Shown here in pieces: positions 32,445 to 41,595 of a DNA stretch of 64,000 bases. A program made the translations under genes and the position numbers. The stretch lies in NCBI GenBank assembly GCA_964461835.1, contig CAYWVO010000001.1:186001-250000 (forward strand), in the 5' to 3' direction. The notes beneath the pieces are model-generated. The model searched no databases, was not told the DNA's origin, and saw nothing but the letters and a program-made list of their open reading frames with translations. The DNA comes from CAYWVO01 sp964461835 (GTDB lineage: Bacteria > Zixibacteria > MSB-5A5 > WJJR01 > JAJRUJ01). Every line of letters begins with the position of its first letter. Position 1 is the stretch's first letter.

Positions 32445-33061
32445 TTTCAGAAACCGACAAAAACGGGAAGCCGACACTGCGCCGTACTGTCTTCCTCGAT
32501 CGTGACGGTACGGTCATTTGCGAAAAAGATTTTCTGGGCGATCCTGAGGGTGTTGAGCTTCTCCCCCATGCCGCTGAAGCCATCGCACAACTCAATAGTA
32601 ACGGCTATCTGGTTATTATAATCAGCAATCAATCTGGCGTTGCCCGAGGATATTATGACGAACACGCGGTACAACGGGTTAACAAACGAATCGTGAACGA
32701 TCTGGCCGAGGCCGGAGCACGGATTGACGGGATTTACTATTGTCCCCATCTGGCAGAGGGTACCGTTCCGGAGTACCGAGTCGCTTGTGAATGCCGCAAA
32801 CCAAGACCCGGCATGGGTCATAAGGCGATAAATGATTTCCCGATTGACTCACAAAACATGGTTATGATTGGCGACCGTGCCGCAGATATCGAATTCGGCA
32901 AGAACCTCGGGTGCCGGACTATCCTGGTTACCACCGGTTACGGACGCCGCGAACGAGAGCGCATCGATGACGAAGGATTAGCCGCCCCGGATTATATTGC
33001 CTCCGACCTCGCAGAGGCAGTTACCTGGCTTTTAAAGCCGTACGCCGACCCGGGCATTTGA
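32441..33061 (+). CDS. gmhB: D-glycero-D-manno-heptose 1,7-bisphosphate 7-phosphatase
   Basis: The 206-residue HAD phosphatase has the catalytic 'VFLDRDGTV', 'IISNQSGVARGYY', the zinc-loop pattern CPH...CxC within 'YYCPHLAEG' and 'ACECRKPRPG', and the final acidic motif 'MIGDRAADIEFGKN'. GmhB removes the 7-phosphate during ADP-heptose synthesis. Its close link to the GT9 heptosyltransferase supports this over a histidinol phosphatase role. The ATG at 32441 overlaps the upstream stop; the longer open frame back to 32342 lies inside the neighbour. Confidence 0.93.
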   Translation: MISETDKNGKPTLRRTVFLDRDGTVICEKDFLGDPEGVELLPHAAEAIAQLNSNGYLVIIISNQSGVARGYYDEHAVQRVNKRIVNDLAEAGARIDGIYYCPHLAEGTVPEYRVACECRKPRPGMGHKAINDFPIDSQNMVMIGDRAADIEFGKNLGCRTILVTTGYGRRERERIDDEGLAAPDYIASDLAEAVTWLLKPYADPGI

Positions 33062-33068
33062 ACACGAA

Positions 33069-33095
33069 GGCCGATCCCTTGGTAGGAGATCGGCC
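33069..33095. terminator. Hairpin between convergent genes
   Basis: GGCCGATC and GATCGGCC form a perfect 8-bp stem with an 11-base loop between the convergent gmhB and secreted-protein genes. No clear T tract follows on either strand, so it is only a possible bidirectional terminator. Confidence 0.4.
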
Positions 33096-33125
33096 CTCAT
33101 CGTCAGATTTTCTGCAGTACCACGC

Positions 33126-35600
33126 TTATTTCAGGACTACCATCCGTCTGGTTTTTACGAAATCGCCGGCAGTGAGACGGTAGAAATACATCCCGGACGG
33201 CAGCACATTGCCTTGACTGTCGCGGCAGTCGAAATTGACCGAGTGTATGCCCGGTGGATATTCGCCGGATACCAAGCGTCGCACCCGCTGCCCCGCGACA
33301 TTGAAGACATCAAGCGTAACGCGATCGGCCGCGGGCAGCGCGAATTCGATAATCGTTCCTTCGTTGAAGGGGTTCGGGTAGTTTTGCCCTAAGTCGTAGT
33401 CTGCGACAACGTTAGGGTCGGTAGGCTCAAGAATAGCGCTAAAATCGCACACGTCCCCGACACCATCGCCATCCGAGTCGGCCTGGTCGCTATTTGCATC
33501 ATTCGGGCAGTTGTCACAGATGTCACCGACATCATCTTCGTCTGTATCGACCTGGTTATTATTCGCGTCATCCGGGCAATTATCGCAGACATCACCGACA
33601 CCATCGTCGTCCATGTCGGTCTGGGCGGAATCAGCGTCTTGCGGGCAAATGTCGCAGGCATCCGGGACCCCGTCGCTGTCCGCATCAACGAAATCATCAA
33701 ATCCGGGGCAAGCGTCACAGCTATCCGGCACGGTGTCGTTATCGGTGTCTACTGAATCGGGATAGCCTTCGCAGAGGTCACACGCATCTCCTACACCATC
33801 TTCGTCAGTGTCGGTTTGGCTGAAGTTGGCATCCTCCGGGCAATTATCACAAACATCACCTTTGCCGTCATTATCTTGATCGGTCTGGTCGGTGTTGGCC
33901 ACTTCCCGGCAATTATCGCAACCATCAGGAATGGTATCCGCATCTACGTCATCGGAATCCGGGAATCCCTCACACAAATCGCAGGCGTCGCCGACTCCGT
34001 CGCCGTCAGAATCGGTTTGGGAGAAATTCGGCTCATCAACGCAGTTATCGCATACATCGCCGACCCCGTCGTCGTCCGTGTCAGCCTGATCATCATTGAA
34101 GATATCCGGACAGTTATCGTCCGGACACTCGTTTTCTGGCACATCCGGGTCGCCAAACCCATCCCCGTCGCTGTCAACACACACGAGCAAATCCTGGTTA
34201 AACAGAACGGAGATGTCATTGGAAATGCCGTTGGCCGTCACCAAATCCAGATCGCCATCGGTGTCGACATCGCCGACAAACAGGCTCAGTGGAAGTTCGC
34301 CGACCTCGTACGACTTGTCGAGGACAAAGGAGCTGCCGGGGTCGTTGATTAAAATGGACACGGTGTTGGCAATTGCGTTGGCGACCGCCAGGTCGGGCCA
34401 AGTGTCTGCGTTCAGGTCGGCAGCATAAATCGCGGAGGATCCGGAAGCAACTTCGTAGGTAACTGCTTCGGCAAACGTTCCGTCACCCTCGTTGAGCAGA
34501 ACGGAGACGTCATCAGATTGACGATTGGCCGAGGCCAGGTCCGGCCACCCATCGCCGTTAAAATCTCCCGCACAGACACCCCAGGGACTGGTACCAACGG
34601 CGTAATCATCTTGATCATCGATCGAGCCATCGCCGGCGTTCATCAGAACAGAAATGCTGTCGGCCGCCCGATTTGCCGTGACCAGATCCCTAAATCCGTC
34701 TCGATCAACATCGACCGCATAGATTGCATGCGGTTCAGAACCGGTTCCATATGTCACATCGGTGGCAAAGGTCCCATCACCCTGATTAATTAAGATCGAG
34801 ACATCGTGTGAAGATTCATTCGCGACCGCCAGATCCAAATGCCCATCTCCGTCCATGTCGACGGCAATGACCGATTTCGGTTCCGTGCCGACATCATAGC
34901 TGACATCAGAAATAAAGGTTCCATCCTGGTCGTTCGTTAGCACGGAAATGGCATCCCCAAGGCTGTTGGCGGTCGCTAAATCGACAAATCCGTCTGCATC
35001 GAAATCGCCGGTACAGATAGACCACGGCCCATCACCACAATCAAAAGTATCTGGAATCCCAAAAGTCCCGACGACATTATTGATGAGAACAAATACGCTG
35101 TCCAAGGCGAAACTTGTCGCCGCGAGATCAATACTGCCGCCGACGTTTAATCGTGCCCCGGTGACTGAAAAGGCGTCAGCACCAACGGAATAAGAGGAGT
35201 CAAGCTGAAATTCCCCGGCCCCCTCGGCAGCGATATGGAACGTCCAGCTGAACGGGGTTATCGGACTAGTGAGTGTTTGAATTCCGGCGGTCAGAATGAC
35301 GGTAATCTCATCTCCGTCAAGGAAGTCACTCACAGGCGTGAACGTGGCTTCGCGATTCCCTCCGGGGAAGGTAAAGGAGCCGCTCAGAAATCCCGCGAAC
35401 TTTGAGTACACTAAAAAGGTGCTCGACGTCACGGTTCCCAGATTCATGTCCTGAGCAAACGTCACCGTTACCGTGGACGCCGGGGCGACTCCATATTCAT
35501 GCAATCCCGGAGATGTGGTATCTATCTCCTGACTAAAGGCGGCTGCCGGCAGTAGTACGACACAAACCAGCACGGCCCCGATCATTGTGCGTATGCGCAT
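33126..35600 (-). CDS. Secreted FG-GAP and thrombospondin type 3 repeat protein with C-terminal sorting-like domain
   Basis: From the ATG at 35600 the product has 824 residues and a signal peptide ('MRIRTMIGAVLVCVVLLPAA', cleavage near 'AFSQ'). Next come an SbsA Ig-like domain (about 25-125), seven or so FG-GAP/VCBS-type repeats of the form 'DFDADGFVDLATAN...ISVLLN' (about 150-470), and about eleven thrombospondin type 3 calcium-binding repeats such as 'DSDGDGVGDACD' (about 475-720). The FlgD-like/T9SS-type C-terminal domain follows (about 737-824, 'YPNPFNEGTIIEF', 'SGMYFYRLTAGDF'). It is therefore a calcium-stabilised extracellular protein. The precise secretion route and ligand are unknown. 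No por genes are visible. Confidence 0.9.
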   Translation of the reverse strand: MRIRTMIGAVLVCVVLLPAAAFSQEIDTTSPGLHEYGVAPASTVTVTFAQDMNLGTVTSSTFLVYSKFAGFLSGSFTFPGGNREATFTPVSDFLDGDEITVILTAGIQTLTSPITPFSWTFHIAAEGAGEFQLDSSYSVGADAFSVTGARLNVGGSIDLAATSFALDSVFVLINNVVGTFGIPDTFDCGDGPWSICTGDFDADGFVDLATANSLGDAISVLTNDQDGTFISDVSYDVGTEPKSVIAVDMDGDGHLDLAVANESSHDVSILINQGDGTFATDVTYGTGSEPHAIYAVDVDRDGFRDLVTANRAADSISVLMNAGDGSIDDQDDYAVGTSPWGVCAGDFNGDGWPDLASANRQSDDVSVLLNEGDGTFAEAVTYEVASGSSAIYAADLNADTWPDLAVANAIANTVSILINDPGSSFVLDKSYEVGELPLSLFVGDVDTDGDLDLVTANGISNDISVLFNQDLLVCVDSDGDGFGDPDVPENECPDDNCPDIFNDDQADTDDDGVGDVCDNCVDEPNFSQTDSDGDGVGDACDLCEGFPDSDDVDADTIPDGCDNCREVANTDQTDQDNDGKGDVCDNCPEDANFSQTDTDEDGVGDACDLCEGYPDSVDTDNDTVPDSCDACPGFDDFVDADSDGVPDACDICPQDADSAQTDMDDDGVGDVCDNCPDDANNNQVDTDEDDVGDICDNCPNDANSDQADSDGDGVGDVCDFSAILEPTDPNVVADYDLGQNYPNPFNEGTIIEFALPAADRVTLDVFNVAGQRVRRLVSGEYPPGIHSVNFDCRDSQGNVLPSGMYFYRLTAGDFVKTRRMVVLK

Positions 35601-35923
35601 GTCCGCTCCCTCCATTAGCAATTGAGCATCTCGCCTCTTTCCATACTGTATCAAGAACGCCCGGCCATTTCCGGGACGCCGCATATGTCAATCATATCGT
35701 CCCGACAACAAGCGCCGGTGAATCAGACTCCCCCCAACAATCCAGTGGATAGGAAATCCGCCATGCCCCTCCTGTCAAGAGAATTCCGCCGTGTAGTTCA
35801 TCACTAAGCAGGCCATATTCTGACGAAGAGACCTTTGGGGATTGGGCAGAAAAGGATTATATTTAGTTCATACATTCGTCGTGCACGAGACGGCGGTATC
35901 GATGGTGAACGCGGAGAATTACT
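35601..35923. other. Intergenic divergent region
   Basis: This 323-base gap separates the divergent secreted-protein and aminotransferase genes. The best plus-strand promoter match is TTGGGG (35835-35840), 17 bases, then TATATT (35858-35863), about 60 bases before the aminotransferase start. No gene or repeat was found. Confidence 0.4.
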
Positions 35924-37153
35924 ATGGCTAAATCTGAGATAACCTCTGTTAAAAATGAAGTGGGAGTGCAGTTGTCGGCACGGTCGGCCGAGATGCCGGC
36001 CTCCCCCATCCGGAAACTGGTGCCCCACGCGGAAGTGGCGGTTAGGCGGGGCATGACCGTGTATTACCTCAATATCGGCCAGCCGGATATCCGCACTCCG
36101 CCCGAATACTTGCAAGCGGTTAAAGAATTCGCCCAACCGGTCCTGGCCTATGGACATTCGCAGGGCTATTCGGAGCTCTTGAAAGCATTTTCCCGTTATT
36201 ATCAATCTGTTGGGCTGGATGTCCCACCGGAGCATATCCAGGTGACAACCGGGGGATCCGAGGCGATTCTCTTTGCGATGTGCGCTGTGGCCGATCCGGG
36301 AGATGAAATAATCGTCTTTGAACCGTTCTACACGAATTACAACGGCTTCGCGACCGCTGCCGGTGTGCACCTGAAGCCGTTACCGACCGATCCGCAAACC
36401 GGATATGCGCTTCCGCCGATCGAAACGATTGAATCCGCACTCACTGAGCGCACCCGGGCTATTTTGATTTGCACGCCCAACAATCCAACCGGCACCGTCA
36501 TTCCGCGAGATACCATGGCCGGGCTGGCCGACCTGGCAAAACGGCGACGAATTTTCATTTTGTCGGATGAGGTCTATCGCGAGTTCTGTTACGACAGTGA
36601 CCATACTTCCCTTCTCGAATTCGAGGAGATCGCCGATCGAGCGATAATGTTGGATTCGATCTCCAAACGCTATTCCGCCTGCGGTGCACGGATCGGCTGT
36701 CTGGTTTCGCATAATATCGAGGTGATGAGCATGGCCTTGCGTCTAGGGCAGGCACGGCTGTGTTCACCGACCATAGAGCAGTTCGCTGCTGCACGGGTGA
36801 TGTCTTTACCGGCTTCGTATTATCGAGAAATCACCGAGGAATATCGTCAGCGACGGGACGCGGTCATTGACCGCTTTAATGACATCCCGGGTTGTTTTTG
36901 TCGCAAACCGTCGGGCGCATTTTATTTTGTCGGCACATTTCCCTTCAATGATGTCGAAGATTTCTGCCAGTGGCTGCTGACCGATTTTTCATATCAGAAG
37001 CAGACGGTAATGATGGCACCCGGACCGGGCTTTTACGCCACACCGGGACGGGGAACTAACGAAGCGCGTATCGCCTATGTTCTCGAAACCGACAAGCTCG
37101 TTAACGCCATGACGGCGCTCAAACATGCCGTGCAAGAGTACCAACGCAAATGA
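35924..37153 (+). CDS. PLP-dependent class I/II aminotransferase
   Basis: The 409-residue protein is a fold-type I aminotransferase of the aspartate aminotransferase group. The pyridoxal-phosphate lysine is K248 in 'LDSISKRYSACGARIG'. Other motifs are 'TGGSEAILFAM', 'CTPNNPTGTVI', 'LSDEVYREF' and the C-terminal 'RIAYVLE'. The substrate cannot be fixed; aspartate, aromatic or branched amino acids are possible. The first 25 residues precede the family's usual start and may be a local extension. Its stop overlaps the ROK gene ATG, giving a coupled pair. Confidence 0.93.
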   Translation: MAKSEITSVKNEVGVQLSARSAEMPASPIRKLVPHAEVAVRRGMTVYYLNIGQPDIRTPPEYLQAVKEFAQPVLAYGHSQGYSELLKAFSRYYQSVGLDVPPEHIQVTTGGSEAILFAMCAVADPGDEIIVFEPFYTNYNGFATAAGVHLKPLPTDPQTGYALPPIETIESALTERTRAILICTPNNPTGTVIPRDTMAGLADLAKRRRIFILSDEVYREFCYDSDHTSLLEFEEIADRAIMLDSISKRYSACGARIGCLVSHNIEVMSMALRLGQARLCSPTIEQFAAARVMSLPASYYREITEEYRQRRDAVIDRFNDIPGCFCRKPSGAFYFVGTFPFNDVEDFCQWLLTDFSYQKQTVMMAPGPGFYATPGRGTNEARIAYVLETDKLVNAMTALKHAVQEYQRK

Positions 37154-38166
37154 ACGGCAGGCACCCGACGCGCATGACTGACAAAAAAGCAGTGTATCTC
37201 GGTATTGACATCGGCGGGTCATTCGTCAAGTACGGCGCCATCAATGGCCGTGGGAAAGTCCAGTTCTCCTCTCGGACACCGACCAACTGGTCCGGTAAAC
37301 CGAAGGAGATGGTGCGAGCACTAAACCATGCGGTTGAGGACATGGTCCAGGAATGCGATAAACGCCAACTCGCTCCTCACTCGCTGGGCATTGGTACCCC
37401 CGGGACGGTCGATACACGTAGCGGAAGGATTACCGGGCAGTCCCCGAATTTGCCCGGCTGGGTCGGTGTTAATGTGCGTCGGGAGATCACCGAAGTGGAC
37501 GTGCCAATCGCGGTCGATAACGATGCGAACTGCACCGCCTACGCCGAGTTTGCTTTTGGCGCGGCCGCCGGAAAGCGCAATGCGATCGCCCTGACGATCG
37601 GCACGGGTATCGGGGCAGGCATTATTATCGACAGTCAGTTGTTTCATGGTACCCACGACGCCGGGGCGGAGCTGGGCCATCTTTCCATCAATGCGCACGG
37701 GCCCCGCTGTCAGTGCGGTAATCGCGGCTGTCTCGAATTGTACGTTTCGGCGACGGCAATGCTGCGCCGTGCCGAGAAAATTGCCTCCTTCTACCCTCAT
37801 TCGCCTCTGGCCGAACTTGATTATCGCAATGGCGGAGACGAGACGCTTAGCGGCATTTTTCGCGCCGCCCAGAAGGACAACACGCCCGCTCAGGAGTTAA
37901 TTGAACAGATTGCCGAGGAATTTGCGGTAGGGCTGGCCGGGATGGTCAATGCCTTTGATCCGGAAATGATTGTCCTGGGCGGTGGTGTAGTGGATGCGGC
38001 TCCCCAATATGTCGAGAAGATAGCTCACCACACCATGCAGCACGTGTTTAAAGCCGCAAATCGCCGGCTCGAGATTGTTCCCGCTAAACTTGGTAATGAC
38101 GCCGGGTACATCGGTGCGGCAGCATTGGGAAAAGACTTTGCCGGCAACAATCATGCGGGGTCTTAA
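37150..38166 (+). CDS. ROK-family sugar kinase (glucokinase type)
   Basis: The 338-residue protein has the ASKHA ATP-binding start 'LGIDIGGSFVKYG', the 'GTPGTVDT' loop, and 'IAVDNDANCTAYAE', where the second aspartate is the likely catalytic base. The ROK zinc motif is 'GPRCQCGNRGCLE'. There is no N-terminal winged helix, so it is an enzyme rather than an NagC-type repressor. Glucose or N-acylhexosamine is the likely substrate. ATG at 37150 overlaps the aminotransferase stop; a second ATG at 37174 would remove eight residues before the conserved strand. Confidence 0.92.
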   Translation: MNGRHPTRMTDKKAVYLGIDIGGSFVKYGAINGRGKVQFSSRTPTNWSGKPKEMVRALNHAVEDMVQECDKRQLAPHSLGIGTPGTVDTRSGRITGQSPNLPGWVGVNVRREITEVDVPIAVDNDANCTAYAEFAFGAAAGKRNAIALTIGTGIGAGIIIDSQLFHGTHDAGAELGHLSINAHGPRCQCGNRGCLELYVSATAMLRRAEKIASFYPHSPLAELDYRNGGDETLSGIFRAAQKDNTPAQELIEQIAEEFAVGLAGMVNAFDPEMIVLGGGVVDAAPQYVEKIAHHTMQHVFKAANRRLEIVPAKLGNDAGYIGAAALGKDFAGNNHAGS

Positions 38167-38179
38167 ACGTACCTAGAGT

Positions 38180-38359
38180 ATGACACAGCGACATAGACCA
38201 TTCATCGGAGTTCATTTTAAGTGTTGCCGTCAGTATGTGCGGGCGTATCTGAATCACAAAGGTGACGCCTATGTCGCCTGGTGTCCGCGCTGTGCGGCGA
38301 AGATGGTGGTCAAAGTATCCCCCTATGGTTCGAAAAGTTCGTTCTTTGAGGCATCATGA
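38180..38359 (+). CDS. 59-residue zinc-ribbon protein
   Basis: This small gene encodes 59 residues with four cysteines: C15-C16 and C35-x2-C38 ('AWCPRC'). They are set in a compact beta-rich frame ('FIGVHFKCCRQYVRAYL', 'DAYVAWCPRCAAKMVVKVSP'). The pattern suggests a single zinc ribbon. I believe similar short proteins occur in related uncultured bacteria, but I cannot name a family. Its stop overlaps the archaemetzincin-like gene start by ATGA, and it follows the ROK gene by 13 bases. Codon use and cysteine spacing argue for a real gene. Confidence 0.72.
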   Translation: MTQRHRPFIGVHFKCCRQYVRAYLNHKGDAYVAWCPRCAAKMVVKVSPYGSKSSFFEAS

Positions 38360-38898
38360 GAGCACGATCTAAAATTGTCATCGTTCCCTTCGGTGAACTG
38401 GATTTTTTTCAGATCAACAGGCTGGCCGGCCGGATCTCGGAGGCATTCTCCTCACCGGTGGATATCGTCCAGGGCTCCGATCCCCCGATCGAAGCTTACC
38501 ACCCCGGGCGTTTGCAATATTATTCATCGGTAATGCTGGATAAACTCGAACGCCTCCGCGCCAACGACCGCGAAAAAATGTTGGGGGTAATCGACGAAGA
38601 CTTATATATCCCGACCAAGCATTACATTTACTCGGATGCCAACCAGTACTCCGGCTGTTCGCTGCTATCCGTGTACCGGATTAAGCAGGAATTCTATGGG
38701 CTGCCGGAGGACGACAAACTGGTGTTCGAACGGGTGGCCAAAGAGGCCATTACCCTCATCGGTTTCCTCTACCTGGGGCGATACTGCCGGAATCCTCGGT
38801 GTGTGATGTATCGCGCTGAGGATATGTCGGAAACGGATTTCAAACGCGATAAATTTTGCGATAACTGCCGCCGCAGCATGATCCGCAAGCCGGTCTAG
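38356..38898 (+). CDS. Archaemetzincin-family protein lacking the catalytic residues
   Basis: The 180-residue protein has the archaemetzincin core: 'VIVPFGELD', 'MLGVIDEDLYIP' and the structural zinc site C144-x4-C149-x-M-x16-C168-x2-C171 ('YCRNPRCVM...FCDNC'). Active archaemetzincins have HExxHxxGxxHC just before this site. Aligned on the first cysteine, the residues here are T133, L134, F137 and Y143, so all three zinc-binding histidines and the catalytic glutamate are gone. The protein is probably not a protease and may have become a binding or scaffold protein. It is translationally coupled to the zinc-ribbon gene upstream. Confidence 0.85.
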   Translation: MRARSKIVIVPFGELDFFQINRLAGRISEAFSSPVDIVQGSDPPIEAYHPGRLQYYSSVMLDKLERLRANDREKMLGVIDEDLYIPTKHYIYSDANQYSGCSLLSVYRIKQEFYGLPEDDKLVFERVAKEAITLIGFLYLGRYCRNPRCVMYRAEDMSETDFKRDKFCDNCRRSMIRKPV

Positions 38899-38990
38899 CG
38901 TTTCCACCGCACCCCGCATCTATCTGCAAAAAATGATTGCATTATCGAGTGCCGATGCCGAGCCTTCCACCTGAAGGTTGAGGAAAAACT

Positions 38991-41273
38991 ATGCTGAATG
39001 CGGCGCAGATGATCGATCGCCTGAAAAATGACCGGCGATTTATGCGTGATGTGGTTCACTGGCAGACGCTCCCCGGCCATGCGGGGTTATACGCGGATTT
39101 CCCTCTCGACCTTGATTCCCGGCTGGTCAATGTCCTCAAATCCCGAGGGATCACTCGCTTGTATACGCACCAGCGCGAGGCCTGGGACGCGATCAAAGAG
39201 GGAAAAAATCCGGTCATCGTCACGCCTACTGCATCCGGCAAAACACTTTGCTACAACCTGCCGGTGCTCTCAACTATCGCCGCACATCCCGAAGCGCGGG
39301 CATTGTACCTCTTCCCGACCAAGGCGCTTTCGCAGGACCAAATGGACGAGGTGCTGTCACTCATTCAGGCAATCGGCGCTGATATTAAGGCCCATACATT
39401 CGACGGTGACACACCGACCGACGCCCGCAAAAAAATCCGCTCCGCCGGACACATTGTCATTACTAATCCGGACATGCTTCACGCCGGCATCCTCCCGCAC
39501 CACACCAAATGGATTAAGCTCTTCGAGAATTTGAAATACGTCATCATTGATGAGATTCATCATTATCGAGGTGTTTTCGGCAGCCACCTGGGAAATGTGA
39601 TCCGAAGATTAAAGCGTGTGTGCGGTTTTTATCAAGCCCACCCACAGTTTATTGCTTGTTCGGCGACAATCCAAAATCCCGGTGAGCTGGCGGAGAAGCT
39701 GGCCGGGACCGAATTCGTGACGATTGACAACAACGGCGCTCCCGCCGGGGAGAAACACTTTGTCATGGTCAATCCACCGATCGTGAATCCGCAACTGGGC
39801 ATTCGACGTTCCTCCCTGTTACAGACACGCGATATTGCCGCGAATTTTCTCAGTTGCGATATCCCAACCATCGTGTTCACCCCGTATCGGCGACAGGTGG
39901 AAATCATGCTGACGTACCTGCGGGATGCGCTCCGCAAGCGGAAGCAGAAGCCCACAGCGGTCGAGGGGTACCGGGGTGGCTACCTCCCGCGGCAACGGCG
40001 AGCGATTGAGCGCGGTCTGAGAGAAGGCACATTGCGGGGCGTGGTTTCTACCAATGCGCTGGAGCTGGGGATTGATATCGGTTCTCTCTCCGCGGCGGTT
40101 ATCAATGGCTACCCCGGCGCAATCGCCTCCCTCTGGCAGCAAGCCGGACGGGCGGGCCGTACGCAGGATGTTTCGATTGCCGTACTGGTCGGTAACTCGT
40201 CAGCGGTCAACCAGTTTTTGATGACTCATCCGGAGTATTTATTCGGACAACCGTTCGAGTCCGGGATTGTCGACCCGGATAATCTGATCATTCTGCTCTC
40301 TCATATAAAATGTGCCGCCTTTGAGATTCCCTTTGAGAGCGGTGAGTCATTTGGGGCAGGGCCGGTCGCACCAGTGCTTTCCCATTTGGAGCAGGAGCGA
40401 GTGGTTCATAACTCACAGAACAAGTGGTTCTGGACCTCGGAGATTTATCCCGCAAATGAGATCAGTTTGCGCTCAGCCTCGCCGGAAAATTTCGTGATTC
40501 TTGATCGGGTGGGACAAAATCGGGTGGTTGGGGAAGTCGATTATTTTAGCGCACCGGAGTTTTTGCATCCCCAGGCCATATACCTGCATGGGGCGGAACA
40601 ATTCCAAGTGGAGGAACTGGACTGGGACGGGCGCCGCGCGTACGTCAAACCGATCGACACCGATTACTATACCGATGCCGAATCAAAGACCAGCTTGAAA
40701 GTGCTGGAGGTCGACCAACAGCAAGCGGCTCCCGGCGGGACAAAGTTCACTGGTGATGTTGCGCTGACCACGGTCGCAGTACAATACAAGAAAATAAAGT
40801 TCTTCACGCACGAAAATGTGGGATTCGGGCCAATTTCGTTGCCGGAGATCGAAATGCACACCACGGCATTTTGGTACGAGTTCGATCCGGATTTCCCGCC
40901 GGCCCTCAATCTTTCTCCCGGTCATATCGGAGAGATTCTACGCGCCGCGGCAAACGCGCTGGAGACGATGTCACCGCTGTGGATTATGAGTGATAGCCGG
41001 GATATCCGCGCGTTGTCCCACGTACGGTCTGATTTTTCGCAACTCCCGACAATTTATATTTACGATAACATTCCCGGCGGCGTCGGGCTTTCCAATAAGT
41101 TGTTCCACATGGCGGATGAACTGTTTCTGGCGGTGGCTGATTTAATTGGCTCCTGCACCTGCGCCGGCGGGTGTCCCTCATGCGTCGGACCGCGGGATGT
41201 CGTCGGTGAAGTCGGCAAGCACGGCGCAGAATTGCTCCTCCGTTGGGCAGTCACCGGCACTGTCGAGGATTAA
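38991..41273 (+). CDS. MrfA-type (YprA) superfamily 2 DNA helicase
   Basis: The 760-residue protein is a DEAD/DEAH-box helicase. Its motifs are I 'TPTASGKTLCYN', II 'IIDEIHHYRG', III 'ACSATIQNP', V 'STNALELGIDIG' and VI 'QQAGRAGR'. A DUF1998-type C-terminal domain follows, with four cysteines in 'CTCAGGCPSC'. Bacillus MrfA pairs with the exonuclease MrfB in mitomycin-lesion repair; no MrfB is adjacent here. A good ribosome site (GAGG) precedes the ATG at 38991. A hairpin with perfect 8-bp arms (41308-41315 and 41334-41341) follows without a plus-strand T tract. Confidence 0.93.
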   Translation: MLNAAQMIDRLKNDRRFMRDVVHWQTLPGHAGLYADFPLDLDSRLVNVLKSRGITRLYTHQREAWDAIKEGKNPVIVTPTASGKTLCYNLPVLSTIAAHPEARALYLFPTKALSQDQMDEVLSLIQAIGADIKAHTFDGDTPTDARKKIRSAGHIVITNPDMLHAGILPHHTKWIKLFENLKYVIIDEIHHYRGVFGSHLGNVIRRLKRVCGFYQAHPQFIACSATIQNPGELAEKLAGTEFVTIDNNGAPAGEKHFVMVNPPIVNPQLGIRRSSLLQTRDIAANFLSCDIPTIVFTPYRRQVEIMLTYLRDALRKRKQKPTAVEGYRGGYLPRQRRAIERGLREGTLRGVVSTNALELGIDIGSLSAAVINGYPGAIASLWQQAGRAGRTQDVSIAVLVGNSSAVNQFLMTHPEYLFGQPFESGIVDPDNLIILLSHIKCAAFEIPFESGESFGAGPVAPVLSHLEQERVVHNSQNKWFWTSEIYPANEISLRSASPENFVILDRVGQNRVVGEVDYFSAPEFLHPQAIYLHGAEQFQVEELDWDGRRAYVKPIDTDYYTDAESKTSLKVLEVDQQQAAPGGTKFTGDVALTTVAVQYKKIKFFTHENVGFGPISLPEIEMHTTAFWYEFDPDFPPALNLSPGHIGEILRAAANALETMSPLWIMSDSRDIRALSHVRSDFSQLPTIYIYDNIPGGVGLSNKLFHMADELFLAVADLIGSCTCAGGCPSCVGPRDVVGEVGKHGAELLLRWAVTGTVED

Positions 41274-41504
41274 GGCGTTTTTCCGTTGTAAACTGTGGCC
41301 AAAAAGGAAGGCCGCCAACGCGCAAATCGTTCAGCGGCCTTTGAGGGGGGCTGTAGACGCCGTGCATTACTAATATCGACTACTCCAGTAAATTCTTAAC
41401 GGGATCAGAGATACTCTTAGGGTCATGGGGACGCTTTTCCAGCGGTCTGGGGTGACGGACTGACCATAAGGCGTAGCTATTGTCGGACAAAAGGATGAAA
41501 ACTG

Positions 41505-41534
41505 TTGACACCCTTTGGGAAGGGCGTGTATCAT
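41505..41534 (+). promoter_or_regulatory. Sigma-70-type promoter for nuoJKLMN with a palindromic spacer
   Basis: Perfect TTGACA at 41505-41510 and TATCAT at 41529-41534 are separated by 18 bases. The spacer contains CCCTTTGGGAAGGG, an inverted repeat (CCCTT/AAGGG) that could be a repressor site. It lies about 60 bases before nuoJ and shows that the five nuo genes have their own promoter. The rest of 41274-41504 holds no gene. Confidence 0.65.
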
Positions 41535-41595
41535 GCCGCATTCCTGAGGAATGGCACCTCGGGGTCAGGGCAATGGGAGACAGCCGGGAACCGGT

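Noticed and set aside
33440..34180. Regularly spaced similar DNA units that could suggest a CRISPR or satellite
   Set aside because: The units code for thrombospondin type 3 repeats in frame and vary as protein repeats do; there are no constant repeats with unique spacers.
33494..34428. Long open frames on the plus strand, rich in Ile, Val, Ser and Pro
   Set aside because: They are antisense to the Asp/Gly-rich calcium repeats of the secreted protein; the repeat codons leave the opposite strand open.
41308..41341. Perfect 8-bp inverted repeat after the helicase gene
   Set aside because: The T tract is on the minus-strand side, where no gene ends, so it is not called a terminator for the helicase.
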